In this document: positions 51,959 to 62,034 of the stretch, one piece after another
Numbering within the stretch: the first letter of the stretch is position 1
How the letters are laid out: every line of letters begins with the position of its first letter
Origin: Hyphomonas oceanitis SCH89
Lineage (GTDB): Bacteria; Pseudomonadota; Alphaproteobacteria; Caulobacterales; Hyphomonadaceae
Assembly: GCF_000685295.1 (NCBI RefSeq)
Contig: NZ_ARYL01000001.1
Span: 62,001-126,000 of the forward strand
Length of the DNA: 64,000 bases
Direction of reading: 5' to 3'
Notes under the pieces: model-generated
Seen by the model: only the letters and a program-made list of their open reading frames with translations
What the model was told of the DNA's origin: nothing
The model's database searches: none
Translations under genes and position numbers: made by a program

Positions 51959-53605
51959 TCAGTCGCCAGGTGGTCTGATTTCTCGAATTTCACCCGTATC
52001 CGGAAACGAGACCAATACCACAGTGTCCGTGTAGTTTTCGCTAATCGCGGCCACGGCCGATCCAGCACCAATGCCAACATCGAATAACTTAGGCGCTGCA
52101 AAGCTCGGGACAGTAGCTACTCCCGATTCTTCTGGAACGGTATTCTCAAAAACCAAAGACTGTTCGGAAGTGCCCGAAATTACGACAAGGTCAGGGCGCG
52201 TTTGATCGTTAGGTCTTACGCCGACAAACGGGCCGCTCAAGAGGGCAACAGGCACTCCGCCACTCCATGAAAACGTTTCTTGAGATATTTCTTTGGTGTC
52301 GTTGCTCTGGGAAACGACAACCAAACGGTGTTCACCATCATGGATACCGCTGGTGAGGAGAATGGCAATGTAACGTGGTACCAGACTTGGATTTCCCCGA
52401 GAGAACACGTCGACAATCTTCATCGGCTCAGTCGATTGTGTATCAATAGGTATCACCTCAAGCACTTCGTAGGCACCATTGTCCGTAGTGTCGCCAATCA
52501 ACACGATTTCATTTGTGTCAAAATCAACGGCAATCACTCCGGGTAAATCAACGAGGTCCCCATTGACGAACTCAGGACTGACCCGCTCCGGCAAAACAGT
52601 TGGGAATACATGGCAAAGTGAGCGACCGACATCCAGGCTGTAGATAACGGAATCGTCAAATTCGACCGCTATTCCGTCACCGTCTGGATCGACTGCAACG
52701 ATTCTGACAACAGATAGTCCGCGATTTCGCTGACCAACCAATATAAAATCCTGGCTGGAGTCCGTCGCCCCCACTACGTGACATGGGTCTGTTATGGAAA
52801 TATTGTCAGCCTCTGAAAAAACAATGGGATCGTCGTTTCGACTGGCTATGAACCAGCGAAGCTTGTCCTCTGTTTCGCTGAGCACTGAAAACTCGCTGCC
52901 ACCGCTAGCCCCGATATTTGAGCTCAGCGTTCCATAGCCGACAAATTGTATATCCCCGAATGTACCGTCAACACGCAGATTGCGGTCATTAGAGTAATCG
53001 AAAGAGCTCGATGTCAGTGGTTCTCCGATGAATGAGATTGTTTGAGTGCTCGAATTTGCGGCCGCGTTAGGTGTCCGAGTGGCAATCACTTCACGTAGAC
53101 CTCGATTGACTGTTCCCGGCCTTGGAGCGTTGCCGACAATCAGGGTAAGAGGCGGATCGAATATACCTACCGGTCGTCCGGGTCCAGAGAACCCCCTGAC
53201 CGATACCCGCACACGCTCGGTATCACTGCCACCCTTTCCGTCAGTCACGCTGACATCGAACGCTAATTCTTCAATTCGTCCGGCCGGAATACTGGGTGCC
53301 TGCAACTCAAAAGCACCAATCAGTCCATCCGTTATCTCGGCGGAGGAACCCGAAATCTGCGTGATTGAATAATTCAAAAGGTCGCCATCGGCATCCGAAG
53401 AGCCTCGAGCACTAATGACGAAAAGTTCGTCCGAGAAGAACTGATCCGCTGATACGGAAACCTGCAGAACGGGCGGAATGTTGGGTGGCGGTGGAGGCGG
53501 TGGCGGCGCAGCAGGAACGGCTGATTCTCCGCCGCCCCCTCCGCCGCATCCACTGGCTGCCAATATCACCGCACCAAACAGTGCAAAAAATGCCACGCGC
53601 ATCAT
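51959..53605 (-). CDS. Large lipoprotein with cadherin/PKD-like N-terminal domain
   Basis: A 548-residue lipoprotein: signal peptide and lipobox LAASGC, a Gly run and a Pro run (about 22-40), then an Ig-like domain resembling PKD/cadherin repeats (ISARGSSDADGDLLNYSI ... FDVSVTDGKGGSDTERVRVSV). The remaining 400 residues look beta-propeller- or FG-GAP-like, with repeated Asp-rich turns (VAVDPDGDGIAVEFDDS). Base composition is visibly more AT-rich than neighbours, which suggests acquisition. Function unknown; surface-exposed or periplasmic. Confidence 0.75.
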   Translation of the reverse strand: MMRVAFFALFGAVILAASGCGGGGGGESAVPAAPPPPPPPPNIPPVLQVSVSADQFFSDELFVISARGSSDADGDLLNYSITQISGSSAEITDGLIGAFELQAPSIPAGRIEELAFDVSVTDGKGGSDTERVRVSVRGFSGPGRPVGIFDPPLTLIVGNAPRPGTVNRGLREVIATRTPNAAANSSTQTISFIGEPLTSSSFDYSNDRNLRVDGTFGDIQFVGYGTLSSNIGASGGSEFSVLSETEDKLRWFIASRNDDPIVFSEADNISITDPCHVVGATDSSQDFILVGQRNRGLSVVRIVAVDPDGDGIAVEFDDSVIYSLDVGRSLCHVFPTVLPERVSPEFVNGDLVDLPGVIAVDFDTNEIVLIGDTTDNGAYEVLEVIPIDTQSTEPMKIVDVFSRGNPSLVPRYIAILLTSGIHDGEHRLVVVSQSNDTKEISQETFSWSGGVPVALLSGPFVGVRPNDQTRPDLVVISGTSEQSLVFENTVPEESGVATVPSFAAPKLFDVGIGAGSAVAAISENYTDTVVLVSFPDTGEIREIRPPGD

Positions 53606-53697
53606 CAGGTTTCTCCCCGTGCCCAGCTAGGGGCATGCACGCAAAGTCACTCAACCTCAAGATGAGACGGCAAAATTAAACCTGATCATGCGTCCTG

Positions 53698-55653
53698 CTA
53701 CGTATCCAGGAATGACCTCAGCTTCCGCGACCGCGACGGGTGCTTGAGTTTCCTCAGCGCCTTGGCTTCGATCTGGCGGATACGTTCGCGGGTCACCGAG
53801 AATTGCTGGCCGACTTCTTCCAGCGTGTGATCGGTGTTCATACCGATGCCGAAGCGCATGCGCAGCACGCGTTCCTCACGCGGGGTGAGCGAGGCGAGCA
53901 CGCGGGTGGTCGTTTCGCGCAGGTTCGACTGGATCGCGGCGTCGACGGGCAGAAGCGCCATCTTGTCCTCGATGAAGTCGCCAAGGTTTGAATCCTCGTC
54001 GTCGCCAATCGGTGTTTCCAGCGAAATCGGCTCTTTCGCGATCTTCAGAACCTTGCGGATCTTCTCCAGCGGCAGGCCCAGCTTTTCAGCCAGCTCTTCC
54101 GGTGTCGGCTCGCGACCAATCTCGTGCAGCATCTGGCGCTGCGTCCGGATGATCTTGTTGATCGTCTCGATCATGTGCACCGGAATACGGATCGTACGGG
54201 CCTGGTCCGCGATGGAGCGCGTAATAGCCTGACGAATCCACCAGGTGGCATAGGTCGAGAACTTGTAACCGCGACGGTATTCGAACTTATCGACGGCTTT
54301 CATCAGGCCAATGTTGCCTTCCTGGATGAGATCCAGAAATTGCAGGCCACGGTTCGTATATTTCTTGGCAATCGAGATCACGAGACGCAGGTTGGCTTCG
54401 ACCATTTCCTTCTTGGCGATGCGCGCTTCGCGCTCACCCTTCTGGACGGTCTGGACCAGCACGCGATAGTCATCGATCGGAATACCGATTTCCTGCGCGA
54501 TTTCGGAAATCTCGCCGCGGACGGCCTCGATCTCGTCATCCTTGCCTTCGATGAAGCGTTTCCACTTCGCCGACAGCGCCTTGACGCGTTCGCCCCATTC
54601 CGGCTCAAGTTCGTGGCCGAAATAGTTCTCGAGGAATTCCTTGCGTGGCACGCCATGCGCGTCAGCCATGCGCATCAGCTTGCCTTCCAGGCCCATCAGC
54701 TTCTTGTTGATGGCGTAGAGCTGCTCGACCAGTGCCTCGATACGGGCATTGTTGATGTGGATCGTTTTCAGGCTGTCGACGATATTGTTCGACAGCTCGT
54801 CATATTCGGCCTGGGCCTTGGGTGTGAGGTCCTTGCCTTCGAGACGACGGCCAACCAGCTTGTCCTGCAGCTTGCGGTAACGGCCGAAACCGTCAGCAAT
54901 CTCGTCGAGCTTGGCGAGCACGCCTTCGCGCAGTTCCGCTTCCATGGCCGACATGGACATTGCCGCAGCATCGTCCTCGTCGTCCTCATCGTCGTCGGTT
55001 GCGCCTTCTTCGCCTTCGGCTTTCGCCTCGTCGGCTTCGTCTTCTTCTTCCTTGGGCTTGGGCTCAGGCGGCGGGTTTTCCGCGCCATAAGTCGCTTCAA
55101 GGTCGATCAGGTCGCGCAGAAGGATGCGCTCGTTGATAAGCTCGTCGCGCCACACCATCATGGCTTCGAAGGTCAGCGGGCTTTCGCACAGGCCGCGGAT
55201 CATCGCGTCCCGGCCGGCCTCGATGCGCTTCGCAATGGCGATTTCGCCTTCGCGCGAGAGCAGTTCAACGGCGCCCATTTCACGCAGGTACATGCGCACG
55301 GGGTCGTCCGTGCGGTCAGAGCCGCGCGCATTGCCCTTCTTGGTGACAACTTTCTTGTCTTCGATCTTGGTGAGCGCCTTGCCTTCGGCTTCGGCCTCTT
55401 CCTCGCTCTCGACCACCGCAATGCCCATTTCCGAGATCTGGGACATCACATCCTCGATCTGATCCGAGGTCATGTCCTCGGCTGGCAACAGGGCGTTGAC
55501 TTCGTCATGCGTAATGAAGCCGCGCTTCTGGGCGCGCTTCAGAACTTTCTTGACGTCGGTTGCGTTGAAATCGACGAGGGCGGTTTCGCCGTCCTTTTCG
55601 TCTTCGCCTTCACCATCACCCGCGGTGTTCTTCTTTTTGGTGGCTGTTGCCAT
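53698..55653 (-). CDS. rpoD: Primary RNA polymerase sigma factor RpoD (sigma-70)
   Basis: A 651-residue housekeeping sigma factor. It has region 1.1 (about 30-100), a long acidic insertion in the non-conserved region (about 190-240, [23 protein letters not shown]-type), region 2 ([27 protein letters not shown] and [19 protein letters not shown]), region 3, and region 4 ([16 protein letters not shown] and [22 protein letters not shown]). AGGAGAG ribosome site. It follows dnaG on the same strand, the conserved macromolecular-synthesis arrangement. Confidence 0.97.
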   Translation of the reverse strand: MATATKKKNTAGDGEGEDEKDGETALVDFNATDVKKVLKRAQKRGFITHDEVNALLPAEDMTSDQIEDVMSQISEMGIAVVESEEEAEAEGKALTKIEDKKVVTKKGNARGSDRTDDPVRMYLREMGAVELLSREGEIAIAKRIEAGRDAMIRGLCESPLTFEAMMVWRDELINERILLRDLIDLEATYGAENPPPEPKPKEEEDEADEAKAEGEEGATDDDEDDEDDAAAMSMSAMEAELREGVLAKLDEIADGFGRYRKLQDKLVGRRLEGKDLTPKAQAEYDELSNNIVDSLKTIHINNARIEALVEQLYAINKKLMGLEGKLMRMADAHGVPRKEFLENYFGHELEPEWGERVKALSAKWKRFIEGKDDEIEAVRGEISEIAQEIGIPIDDYRVLVQTVQKGEREARIAKKEMVEANLRLVISIAKKYTNRGLQFLDLIQEGNIGLMKAVDKFEYRRGYKFSTYATWWIRQAITRSIADQARTIRIPVHMIETINKIIRTQRQMLHEIGREPTPEELAEKLGLPLEKIRKVLKIAKEPISLETPIGDDEDSNLGDFIEDKMALLPVDAAIQSNLRETTTRVLASLTPREERVLRMRFGIGMNTDHTLEEVGQQFSVTRERIRQIEAKALRKLKHPSRSRKLRSFLDT

Positions 55654-55718
55654 TCAATTCTCTCCTGTGGGTGCTCCGGCATCTGCCCTGCCGGATTGCC
55701 CAAAATTGCCCTGCGCCT

Positions 55719-57617
55719 TCAGCTTTCGCCGACTTTTCCTGCTGCCTCGTTCATGCGGGCCTTGAGGGCCCTACGTTCTGCGACAAGCTGATGCCTTCGG
55801 CGCCACGCAGATGGCGACGCCGTTGACTCCCCGCTCGCAGCTTCTGTGCCAGAGCCGGGATCCTGCCCGTCGGAACCTCTCACCGCCATGTATTGCTCGA
55901 GGGCTATAAGCCATTCCCGTGCCTCGGGCCCATCGGCCGCTATCTGAGGCGTGTCAGGATAATCTTTGAGCAATCTGGAAGCGCGCATGTTCCCAGTTTC
56001 GAGTAAATGGGCGCTCATGACGCTGCGGTCAATAGCTTTCCCTGCGTTCACAAAGTCCAACACGCAGTCGCGTATCTGGCTGACATCCGGATCAGGGAAG
56101 ATCGAGGCCGCCAGCGTTTCCGTGCCGAGCGCCAGAAGGAAGGGACTGTCAATCGCCCGTACAACGGCCCCAAGGCCGCGCAGCTTGGCTGGCGCGCCAC
56201 TCTTCAATGCCGCCTGACCCGACTCGCCTGAGGCGGGATTCTGTCCCGTTCCGGGGCGCTTCCTGTTGTTGTAACTGTTATTACCGGCGTTGGTGCTGCG
56301 GTTATTATTGCTGCGGCTGGCCTGACGCACCTGCCAGAAATGATCGCGCATGCGGGCCTTCAGATCGCGTTCATAGGCGGCCCGTACGCCGGGATGCTGA
56401 ATCAGGGCCGACGCTGCGGCGAGGCGTGCCTCCAGCCCGGCCTGGCGCTCGGGCGTATCGAGCGGCTCGGCATCGCGCTCACGGCGCCAGAGCAGTTCTG
56501 AAAGGGCAAGACGATTGTCCAAGGCCTCTGTCATGGCCGCAGGGCCGCGCTCGCGAATCAGGTCGTCGGGGTCCATTCCATCGGGCAGCAGGACGAAATA
56601 GAGCGACCGACCCGGTTCGACATGAGGCAACGCACGGTCGAGCGCACGGAAGGCAGCTCCGACCCCCGCCTTGTCGCCGTCAAAACAGAGCACCGGTTCG
56701 GGTCCTGCGCGCCAGAGAAGCGAGATCTGGTCCTCGGTCAGCGCGGTGCCAAGCGGTGCGACTGCGTGCCCGAAGCCGGCCTCGGCCAGCGCGATCGCAT
56801 CCATATAGCCTTCGCAGACGATCAGGCCGCCGCCCTCGCCCGAGCCGAGCGCCTCACGCGCCGCCTTGTAGCGATAGAGCACGCGCGACTTGTGGAAGAG
56901 CGGTGTGTCGCCGGAGTTCAGGTATTTCGGCTTGGCGTCAGGCGTCAACCCCCTGCCCCCAAACGCGATGATGCCGCCCCGGGAGTCCGGGATCGGGAAC
57001 ATCAGGCGCCCCCGGAAGGCATCATAGGGTTCGCCGCCCTTGTCGCTTTCCTTGGCGAGGCCCGCCTCGAGGATCTCCGGCATCGTGAAGCCTTCGGACT
57101 TCAGGTGTTCGATGGTCTTGCGCCAGTCATCAGGTGAATAGCCGAGCCTGTGGCGCCGCCAAGCTGCCGGCAGGAGGCCGCGCCCTTCCAGATAGGCACG
57201 CGCCGCCGCGCCTTCAGTCGATTGCAGCCGGTCTTCAAAATAGTCGGCAGCGGCCTCGCACACGGCCTGTAGCCGTTTGCGGTGATCGTACTCCTCAGCC
57301 GCCTCAGGGCTCGCCTTAGGCAGGCTCATCCCCGCTTCTTCGGCAAGTTTCTCGACAGCTTCCATGAAGGAGAGGCGCTCGGTCTCCATGATGAAACTGA
57401 TGACGTCGCCGCCCATGCCGGAGGAGAAGCATTTGAATATGCGCTTCTGGTCGTTGACGTAGAAGCTCGGGCTTTTCTCATTGGTGAAGGGAGACAGGCC
57501 GACCCATTCCTTGCCCTTCTTCACCAGCTTCACCTTGCGGCCGATCACGTCCGAAGGCCGGATGCGGGCCTTCAGTTCTTCGACGAAGCCATCGGGGATG
57601 CGCACGGTCTGGGACAT
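55719..57617 (-). CDS. dnaG: DNA primase DnaG without zinc ligands
   Basis: A 632-residue primase that lays RNA primers for replication. The N-terminal CHC2 position reads GLSPFTNEKSPSFYV ... FKCFSSGMGGDV, so the zinc-binding Cys/His set is lost apart from one Cys, as commonly seen in alphaproteobacterial DnaG. The TOPRIM domain is intact (LIVCEGYMDAIALAEAGF, LCFDGDKAG). The C-terminal helicase-binding part follows a low-complexity Asn/Ser linker near 440-460. Start at 57617 (MSQTVRIPDGF); in-frame upstream codons cross a terminator. Confidence 0.95.
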   Translation of the reverse strand: MSQTVRIPDGFVEELKARIRPSDVIGRKVKLVKKGKEWVGLSPFTNEKSPSFYVNDQKRIFKCFSSGMGGDVISFIMETERLSFMEAVEKLAEEAGMSLPKASPEAAEEYDHRKRLQAVCEAAADYFEDRLQSTEGAAARAYLEGRGLLPAAWRRHRLGYSPDDWRKTIEHLKSEGFTMPEILEAGLAKESDKGGEPYDAFRGRLMFPIPDSRGGIIAFGGRGLTPDAKPKYLNSGDTPLFHKSRVLYRYKAAREALGSGEGGGLIVCEGYMDAIALAEAGFGHAVAPLGTALTEDQISLLWRAGPEPVLCFDGDKAGVGAAFRALDRALPHVEPGRSLYFVLLPDGMDPDDLIRERGPAAMTEALDNRLALSELLWRRERDAEPLDTPERQAGLEARLAAASALIQHPGVRAAYERDLKARMRDHFWQVRQASRSNNNRSTNAGNNSYNNRKRPGTGQNPASGESGQAALKSGAPAKLRGLGAVVRAIDSPFLLALGTETLAASIFPDPDVSQIRDCVLDFVNAGKAIDRSVMSAHLLETGNMRASRLLKDYPDTPQIAADGPEAREWLIALEQYMAVRGSDGQDPGSGTEAASGESTASPSAWRRRHQLVAERRALKARMNEAAGKVGES

Positions 57618-57685
57618 TGGATTGAGTGTAGCGCGTTGCGGCATTTCGGGAAACGCGGAAATAGCCGGAGAGGCTGCCAATATGA

Positions 57686-57715
57686 AAATGGCCCCGCCTT
57701 GCGGCAGGGCCATTT
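57686..57715 (-). terminator. Terminator between the PRC-barrel gene and dnaG
   Basis: A 9-bp stem (AAATGGCCC at 57686-57694 with GGGCCATTT at 57707-57715) and an inner CCGC/GCGG pairing. On the minus strand it is followed by TTTTCATATT. It separates the PRC-barrel lipoprotein transcript from dnaG-rpoD and supports the dnaG start downstream of it. Confidence 0.85.
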
Positions 57716-57745
57716 CATTTCGTACCGGACGATCCGGCGCGAGGT

Positions 57746-58501
57746 CTAGTCCATGTCGTGGAGGACGGGAGCAGTTTTCAGTTGCTCAGGTGTCTTGTTG
57801 ATCATGACTTCACCTTCGCTGTCGCCTTGAACAACCGTGATGGCGTTAAAGTCGATGACGAGGCGTTCGTCAGAGGCAACACCCGACACGCCATCCGTAA
57901 CGACGGCATGTTTCACATGGCCTTCAGCATCCATGATCAGGTCGGTGATACGTGTGTAGTTGTCGGCCACGGCCAGTTCGGCATTGGTGCCGATCAGCTC
58001 GGAAGCGAGGCTATAATCATTCAGGCCATCCTGCTCGAATTCAGCAACGCCTTCCAGCGACTCGTCGACGAGAGCGGCAGAAACTTCTGGCTCGCCTTCG
58101 GCATCAAGCTTCACGCTGACCGAGCTGAACGGGAGCGTGCCGAGGTCCCCAGCAACACCCAGAACACCACCGTCCCGGAAGACGATCTGGCCCGGCGCAC
58201 CATCCTTGCCGATGAGGACGTCAGCTACCGTAGCGATTTTTTCGCCATCTGCGCCGATGATGTCATCACCAATCAGCTCAGAGGCTTCATATTCGCCAGC
58301 GGCCATCACGTACGAGGCACGGGCAACTTCGACCTCATCCATGGTCGTTTTGTCGACCGTGGCGTCAGCCATGTCAGTGGATTCAGTATGAGCTGTCGTG
58401 TCGTTCACACCAGCAGTGTCAACGGTCGTGTCAGCGCCGGAGCAGGCAGCCAGAAGGGCGATAGCGGCGACGGCACCGATAGGGGCAATATAATGTTTCA
58501 T
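57746..58501 (-). CDS. PRC-barrel domain lipoprotein
   Basis: A 251-residue exported protein: signal peptide with lipobox LLAAC, a Thr/Asp-rich linker, then two PRC-barrel-like repeats (SELIGDDIIGADGEKIATVADVLIG at about 75-100, and a second starting near ASELIGTNAELAVADNYTRITDLIM). Very acidic overall. PRC barrels often bind RNA or act in envelope stress; the role here is unknown. AAGGA site upstream of ATG at 58501. Confidence 0.8.
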   Translation of the reverse strand: MKHYIAPIGAVAAIALLAACSGADTTVDTAGVNDTTAHTESTDMADATVDKTTMDEVEVARASYVMAAGEYEASELIGDDIIGADGEKIATVADVLIGKDGAPGQIVFRDGGVLGVAGDLGTLPFSSVSVKLDAEGEPEVSAALVDESLEGVAEFEQDGLNDYSLASELIGTNAELAVADNYTRITDLIMDAEGHVKHAVVTDGVSGVASDERLVIDFNAITVVQGDSEGEVMINKTPEQLKTAPVLHDMD

Positions 58502-58645
58502 AGTAAGGTCCTTTCCTTGCAATAACATCCGCTCAACGCGATATGCCGCCGCCCGGTTCCCCTTAAAGTCTGCATTTTCGGAAAGGAATTGTGGAGGAAC
58601 CGCGCAGGGCGCAGTCGCTTCAACAGATTTCAATATCGAGTTGCC

Positions 58646-59113
58646 TCAGGAGCGAGAGAGCGCTTCGCGGACCGCTTTGCCGGCACTGCCCGTATCAATC
58701 ATGCCGGGAAATTTCTTCTTCAGGGCCGACATGCAGCGCCCGACATCCTTGAGCTTGGACGCGCCGAGGTCTTCGACAATATCTTTCACCGCCGCTTCAA
58801 GCTTGGTGCCGCTCAGCGGCACCGGCAGGAATTTCTGGATGACTTCGATTTCTTCGCGCTCGCGAATGGCATCTTCAATGCGACCGGCTTCCTCATGCTC
58901 GCGGGCGGACACCTCGCGTTGGGCGACCATGGTTTCGAGCACCGAGCGCACATCCGCGTCCGGGCAACCTTCGCCGACACCGCGTCCACGCGCACAGACA
59001 TCCCTGTCGCGCACGGCGCACTCGATCAGTCGCAGCGTCGCCATACGGACGTCGCTTGCGCCTTTTTCGGTCTCGGATTTCAATGCCTGGACGATGCGCG
59101 CCTTGAGCGACAT
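58646..59113 (-). CDS. yqeY: GatB/YqeY domain protein
   Basis: A 155-residue YqeY-family protein related to the tRNA-binding tail domain of GatB: SLKARIVQALKSETEKGASDVRMATLRLI, EEIEVIQKFLPVPLS, and KDVGRCMSALKKKFPG with the GKAVREAL end. ATG at 59113 follows GAGAGGA; longer in-frame starts at 59140/59176 are less likely. Divergent from carA and upstream of the dnaG-rpoD block, an arrangement conserved across many alphaproteobacteria. Exact role unknown; tRNA binding is presumed. Confidence 0.92.
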   Translation of the reverse strand: MSLKARIVQALKSETEKGASDVRMATLRLIECAVRDRDVCARGRGVGEGCPDADVRSVLETMVAQREVSAREHEEAGRIEDAIREREEIEVIQKFLPVPLSGTKLEAAVKDIVEDLGASKLKDVGRCMSALKKKFPGMIDTGSAGKAVREALSRS

Positions 59114-59271
59114 CGTATCAGTTGTATCCTCTCGGCCCATGCCGTTATTGCCTTTCACATGCCGCATGCGCCACATTGCTTGACGATGCGCAGACTCAGC
59201 CCCATTAACCGGACAAAATCTTCGGTCGGTTGGGTTAACGACCGGGAAACGGCCCGGAAGCGAAATGAGAT

Positions 59272-60453
59272 ATGACTAAAGACACCAAAGTTCAAGCTGA
59301 CTCACCAGCGACGGGAGCCGTCGCCCTGGCAGATGGCACCATTTTCCTAGGATTCGGCGCAGGCGCTGCAGGAACAAATGTCGGTGAGATTTGCTTCAAT
59401 ACCAGCATCACCGGCTATGAAGAGATCCTGACGGACCCTTCCTATGCCTCGCAGGTCGTTCTCTTCACCTTCCCGCATATCGGAAATGTCGGCGCCAATG
59501 CCGACGATCAGGAAGAATCGTCCCTCGAAGGCATGAAAGCCGCTCGCGGCGCCATTTTCCGCGAGCCTATCACCGCGCCGTCCAATTTCCGCTCCACCAG
59601 CCACTTTGACGCCTGGATGAAATCGCGCGGCATTATCGGCCTCTCGGGTGTGGACACACGCGCAATGACCCGGCTGATCCGCGAAAAGGGCATGCAGAAG
59701 GTCGCCATCTGTCACCAGCCTGAGGGCGGTATCGATACCGATGCCCTTATCGAACAGGCCCGCGCCTGGAAAGGCCTGGACGACGCTGACCTCGCAGCAG
59801 ACGTTGTCAGCGACGCGAACTACGAAAACAACCAGCAGATATGGGCCGCCGGAAGTGGCTATGGCGCGCTCGAGGACGCGAAATTCCACGTCGTCGTGGT
59901 GGATTTCGGTGTGAAGAAAAACATCCTCCGCAACCTCGCCAGCGTCGGCGCCCGCAGCACCGTCGTGAACGGCGATGCGACGGCTGCCGAGATCGCGGCG
60001 CTGAAGCCTGATGGCGTTGTCTTCTCCAACGGCCCCGGCGACCCGGCAGCGACCATCCTGCGCTCCGGCGACATGATCCGCGACGTGATTGCCAGCGGCA
60101 CGCCCATCCTCGGCATCTGCCTCGGCCACCAGCTGCTGGCGCTCGCGCTCGGCGCCAAGACGATGAAAATGGCCCAAGGCCACCATGGTGCCAACCACCC
60201 GGTTCGCGACCACACGACCGGCAAGGTAGAGATCGTGTCGATGAACCACGGCTTCACAGTTGATCCGTCGACGCTGCCGGAAGGCGTCGAGGAGAGCCAC
60301 ACGTCACTTTTTGACGGCACCAATTCCGGCCTCAGCGTCGCGGGCAAGCCGATCATTTCGGTTCAGCATCACCCCGAAGCATCGCCCGGACCACAGGACA
60401 GTTTCTACCTGTTCGACCGCTTTGCCGGCTTGATGGCCGACCATCGTGGCTAA
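59272..60453 (+). CDS. carA: Carbamoyl phosphate synthase small subunit
   Basis: A 393-residue glutaminase subunit supplying ammonia to CarB for arginine and pyrimidine synthesis. N-terminal domain ([26 protein letters not shown]) and the class I amidotransferase domain with nucleophile Cys in [16 protein letters not shown] and His/Glu in [14 protein letters not shown]. Full length. Divergent from yqeY. carB is not within the window; the next gene is an unrelated dioxygenase. Confidence 0.96.
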   Translation: MTKDTKVQADSPATGAVALADGTIFLGFGAGAAGTNVGEICFNTSITGYEEILTDPSYASQVVLFTFPHIGNVGANADDQEESSLEGMKAARGAIFREPITAPSNFRSTSHFDAWMKSRGIIGLSGVDTRAMTRLIREKGMQKVAICHQPEGGIDTDALIEQARAWKGLDDADLAADVVSDANYENNQQIWAAGSGYGALEDAKFHVVVVDFGVKKNILRNLASVGARSTVVNGDATAAEIAALKPDGVVFSNGPGDPAATILRSGDMIRDVIASGTPILGICLGHQLLALALGAKTMKMAQGHHGANHPVRDHTTGKVEIVSMNHGFTVDPSTLPEGVEESHTSLFDGTNSGLSVAGKPIISVQHHPEASPGPQDSFYLFDRFAGLMADHRG

Positions 60454-60495
60454 GACTTCCGGCGCAGGCCGGATCGTCCTGCACACCTGATCCGC

Positions 60496-61158
60496 ATGGA
60501 CATCGCTGTCGCGCCTCCAAGTGACAACAGGCTCGGCGTCATTGCCGGGGACTTGTCGCTTAAGGGCTGGAGCTGGCAGCCGGACATGCTGCCGGACGCG
60601 CTCGTGTCAGCGCTTCGCGCCGAAATCCTCGAGCGCGACATAGAGCAGGACCTCGACCCGGCTGGCATTGGGCGCGAGGACATGTTCCAGCTCGCCCGCG
60701 ATGTGCGCCGCACCCGCATCTCTTGGATGGATGGATCAAGCCCTGCCCAGAAGGCTTTCCTGGCCTGGGCGGAGCCCATTCGTGAAAGCCTGAACCGCGC
60801 CCTGATGCTGGGCCTTTTCGATTTCGAGGCCTGCTTTGCCGTCTATCCGGTCGAGGGCTTCTATGATCGCCACGTCGACAGTTTCGCAGGGGCGCGCAAC
60901 CGCGTCATCTCGCTGGTCGTCTATCTTAACGAAGCCTGGAGCGATGATCTTGGCGGTGCCCTTGTCATCTGGCCGGAGGGCGCAGACGAAGCGGATGTCC
61001 CAGTTGCCCGGCTGCTGCCCGAAGGGGCCGGCGCTGTGTTCATGCTATCGGAAACGGTTCCCCATGCTGTGGAAGTCACCCAGGCGCGTCGTTATGGAAT
61101 CGCTGGCTGGTGGCGGGTCAACCAGTCGGGCATCGATCGCGTTGACCCGCTGACCTAG
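60496..61158 (+). CDS. 2-oxoglutarate/Fe(II)-dependent oxygenase (prolyl-4-hydroxylase-like)
   Basis: A 220-residue non-heme iron enzyme. The iron ligands His and Asp are in YDRHVDSF, and the second His is in ETVPHAVEVTQA, with the 2OG-binding Arg in ARRYGIAGWWRVN. VISLVVYLNEAWSDDLGGALVIWP is typical of prolyl 4-hydroxylase/EGL-9-like bacterial members, which modify ribosomal or translation proteins in some species. No clear ribosome site. Convergent with the TetR gene, overlapping by 4 bases. Confidence 0.87.
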   Translation: MDIAVAPPSDNRLGVIAGDLSLKGWSWQPDMLPDALVSALRAEILERDIEQDLDPAGIGREDMFQLARDVRRTRISWMDGSSPAQKAFLAWAEPIRESLNRALMLGLFDFEACFAVYPVEGFYDRHVDSFAGARNRVISLVVYLNEAWSDDLGGALVIWPEGADEADVPVARLLPEGAGAVFMLSETVPHAVEVTQARRYGIAGWWRVNQSGIDRVDPLT

Positions 61159-61745
61159 CGCAGTCCGCGCAGCAATTCCTCGAAAGCCTCGAACAGATTG
61201 TCCGCTGTTACGCCCGGATCCTTGCGCGACAGCGAAAATCCCGCCCCATTCAGCGCGTTGAGCAGCATCACCGACATCGGAACGACCCGCTCATCGCTGA
61301 TATGGCCCTGCTTGGCCAGATAGCGCAGGCCATTGGCGACGTTGTTGCGCCCTAGCCGATCGTCATTCTCCTGCCACCGATCGAGGCCCATCACGGCGCG
61401 CCCGTCTGTCAGCACGATACGCTGGTAGGCCTGAGTGGACGCCCATTTGAAATAAACCCGCGTGCCAGCAAGGAAGGCTGCATAGGGATCGGTCGACGAG
61501 ATGGCTGCAGCCGCAGCGGCGCGCGTTTCGGCGTCCATTTCAAGCTGCACCTCGGTCCAGACTTCCCTGAACAGGGCTTCCTTGTTTGCAAAATGGTAGA
61601 ACAGGGCACCCTTGGTCGTGCCGGCATCGTGAACGATCGCCGCGATTGACGTGTCCGTATACCCCTTTGTTTCAAACAGATGCCGGGCCGCTGCAAGGAT
61701 AGTGCGGCGGGTCTCCTCAGCTTGCTCTGGCGTACGCTTGACCAT
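61155..61745 (-). CDS. TetR/AcrR family transcriptional regulator
   Basis: A 196-residue repressor-type protein. N-terminal HTH (TRRTILAAARHLFETKGYTDTSIAAIVHDAGTTKGALFYHFANKEAL) and a C-terminal helical ligand-binding domain containing YQRIVLTDGRAVMGLDRW. A palindrome lies 28 bases before the start codon, the probable autoregulatory site. Target genes are likely itself and perhaps the divergent region towards the MBL-fold gene. Ligand unknown. Confidence 0.93.
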   Translation of the reverse strand: MVKRTPEQAEETRRTILAAARHLFETKGYTDTSIAAIVHDAGTTKGALFYHFANKEALFREVWTEVQLEMDAETRAAAAAAISSTDPYAAFLAGTRVYFKWASTQAYQRIVLTDGRAVMGLDRWQENDDRLGRNNVANGLRYLAKQGHISDERVVPMSVMLLNALNGAGFSLSRKDPGVTADNLFEAFEELLRGLR

Positions 61746-61772
61746 TGGTCATTTGGCCTATTGTTGCCTTAT

Positions 61773-61787
61773 CATACCAGTGGTATG
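61773..61787. promoter_or_regulatory. Palindromic operator upstream of the TetR gene
   Basis: CATACC (61773-61778) and GGTATG (61782-61787) around AGT, a compact palindrome in the divergent intergenic region. Spacing and position fit binding by the adjacent TetR-family regulator. The remaining 61788-62034 holds no convincing gene. Confidence 0.6.
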
Positions 61788-62034
61788 TAAAACTTACAAT
61801 TGGATGGGTTTCCTCCGTGAAATTTGACCAATCGCAATTACGCAGGCTGGGTGGGGATCCGTATTGCCTGCGAATGGTGGACAGAATGGCCGCTCTGGAC
61901 CCTTTTGGGCGACCGGGCGGTCATTTTTGTTCAGGCCTCAGAATTACCGTTCCTGATCGGGCAGCGCGCACCTTTACCCCACGAAAATCCGGGAAATGCT
62001 TCACGAAACGGCTTCGCGTCGCTATCTTTGGCTC

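Noticed and set aside
54124-55791. A 555-codon plus-strand open frame opposite rpoD
   Set aside because: It is exactly antisense to a textbook rpoD, has no domain or start signal, and arises from high GC codon bias.
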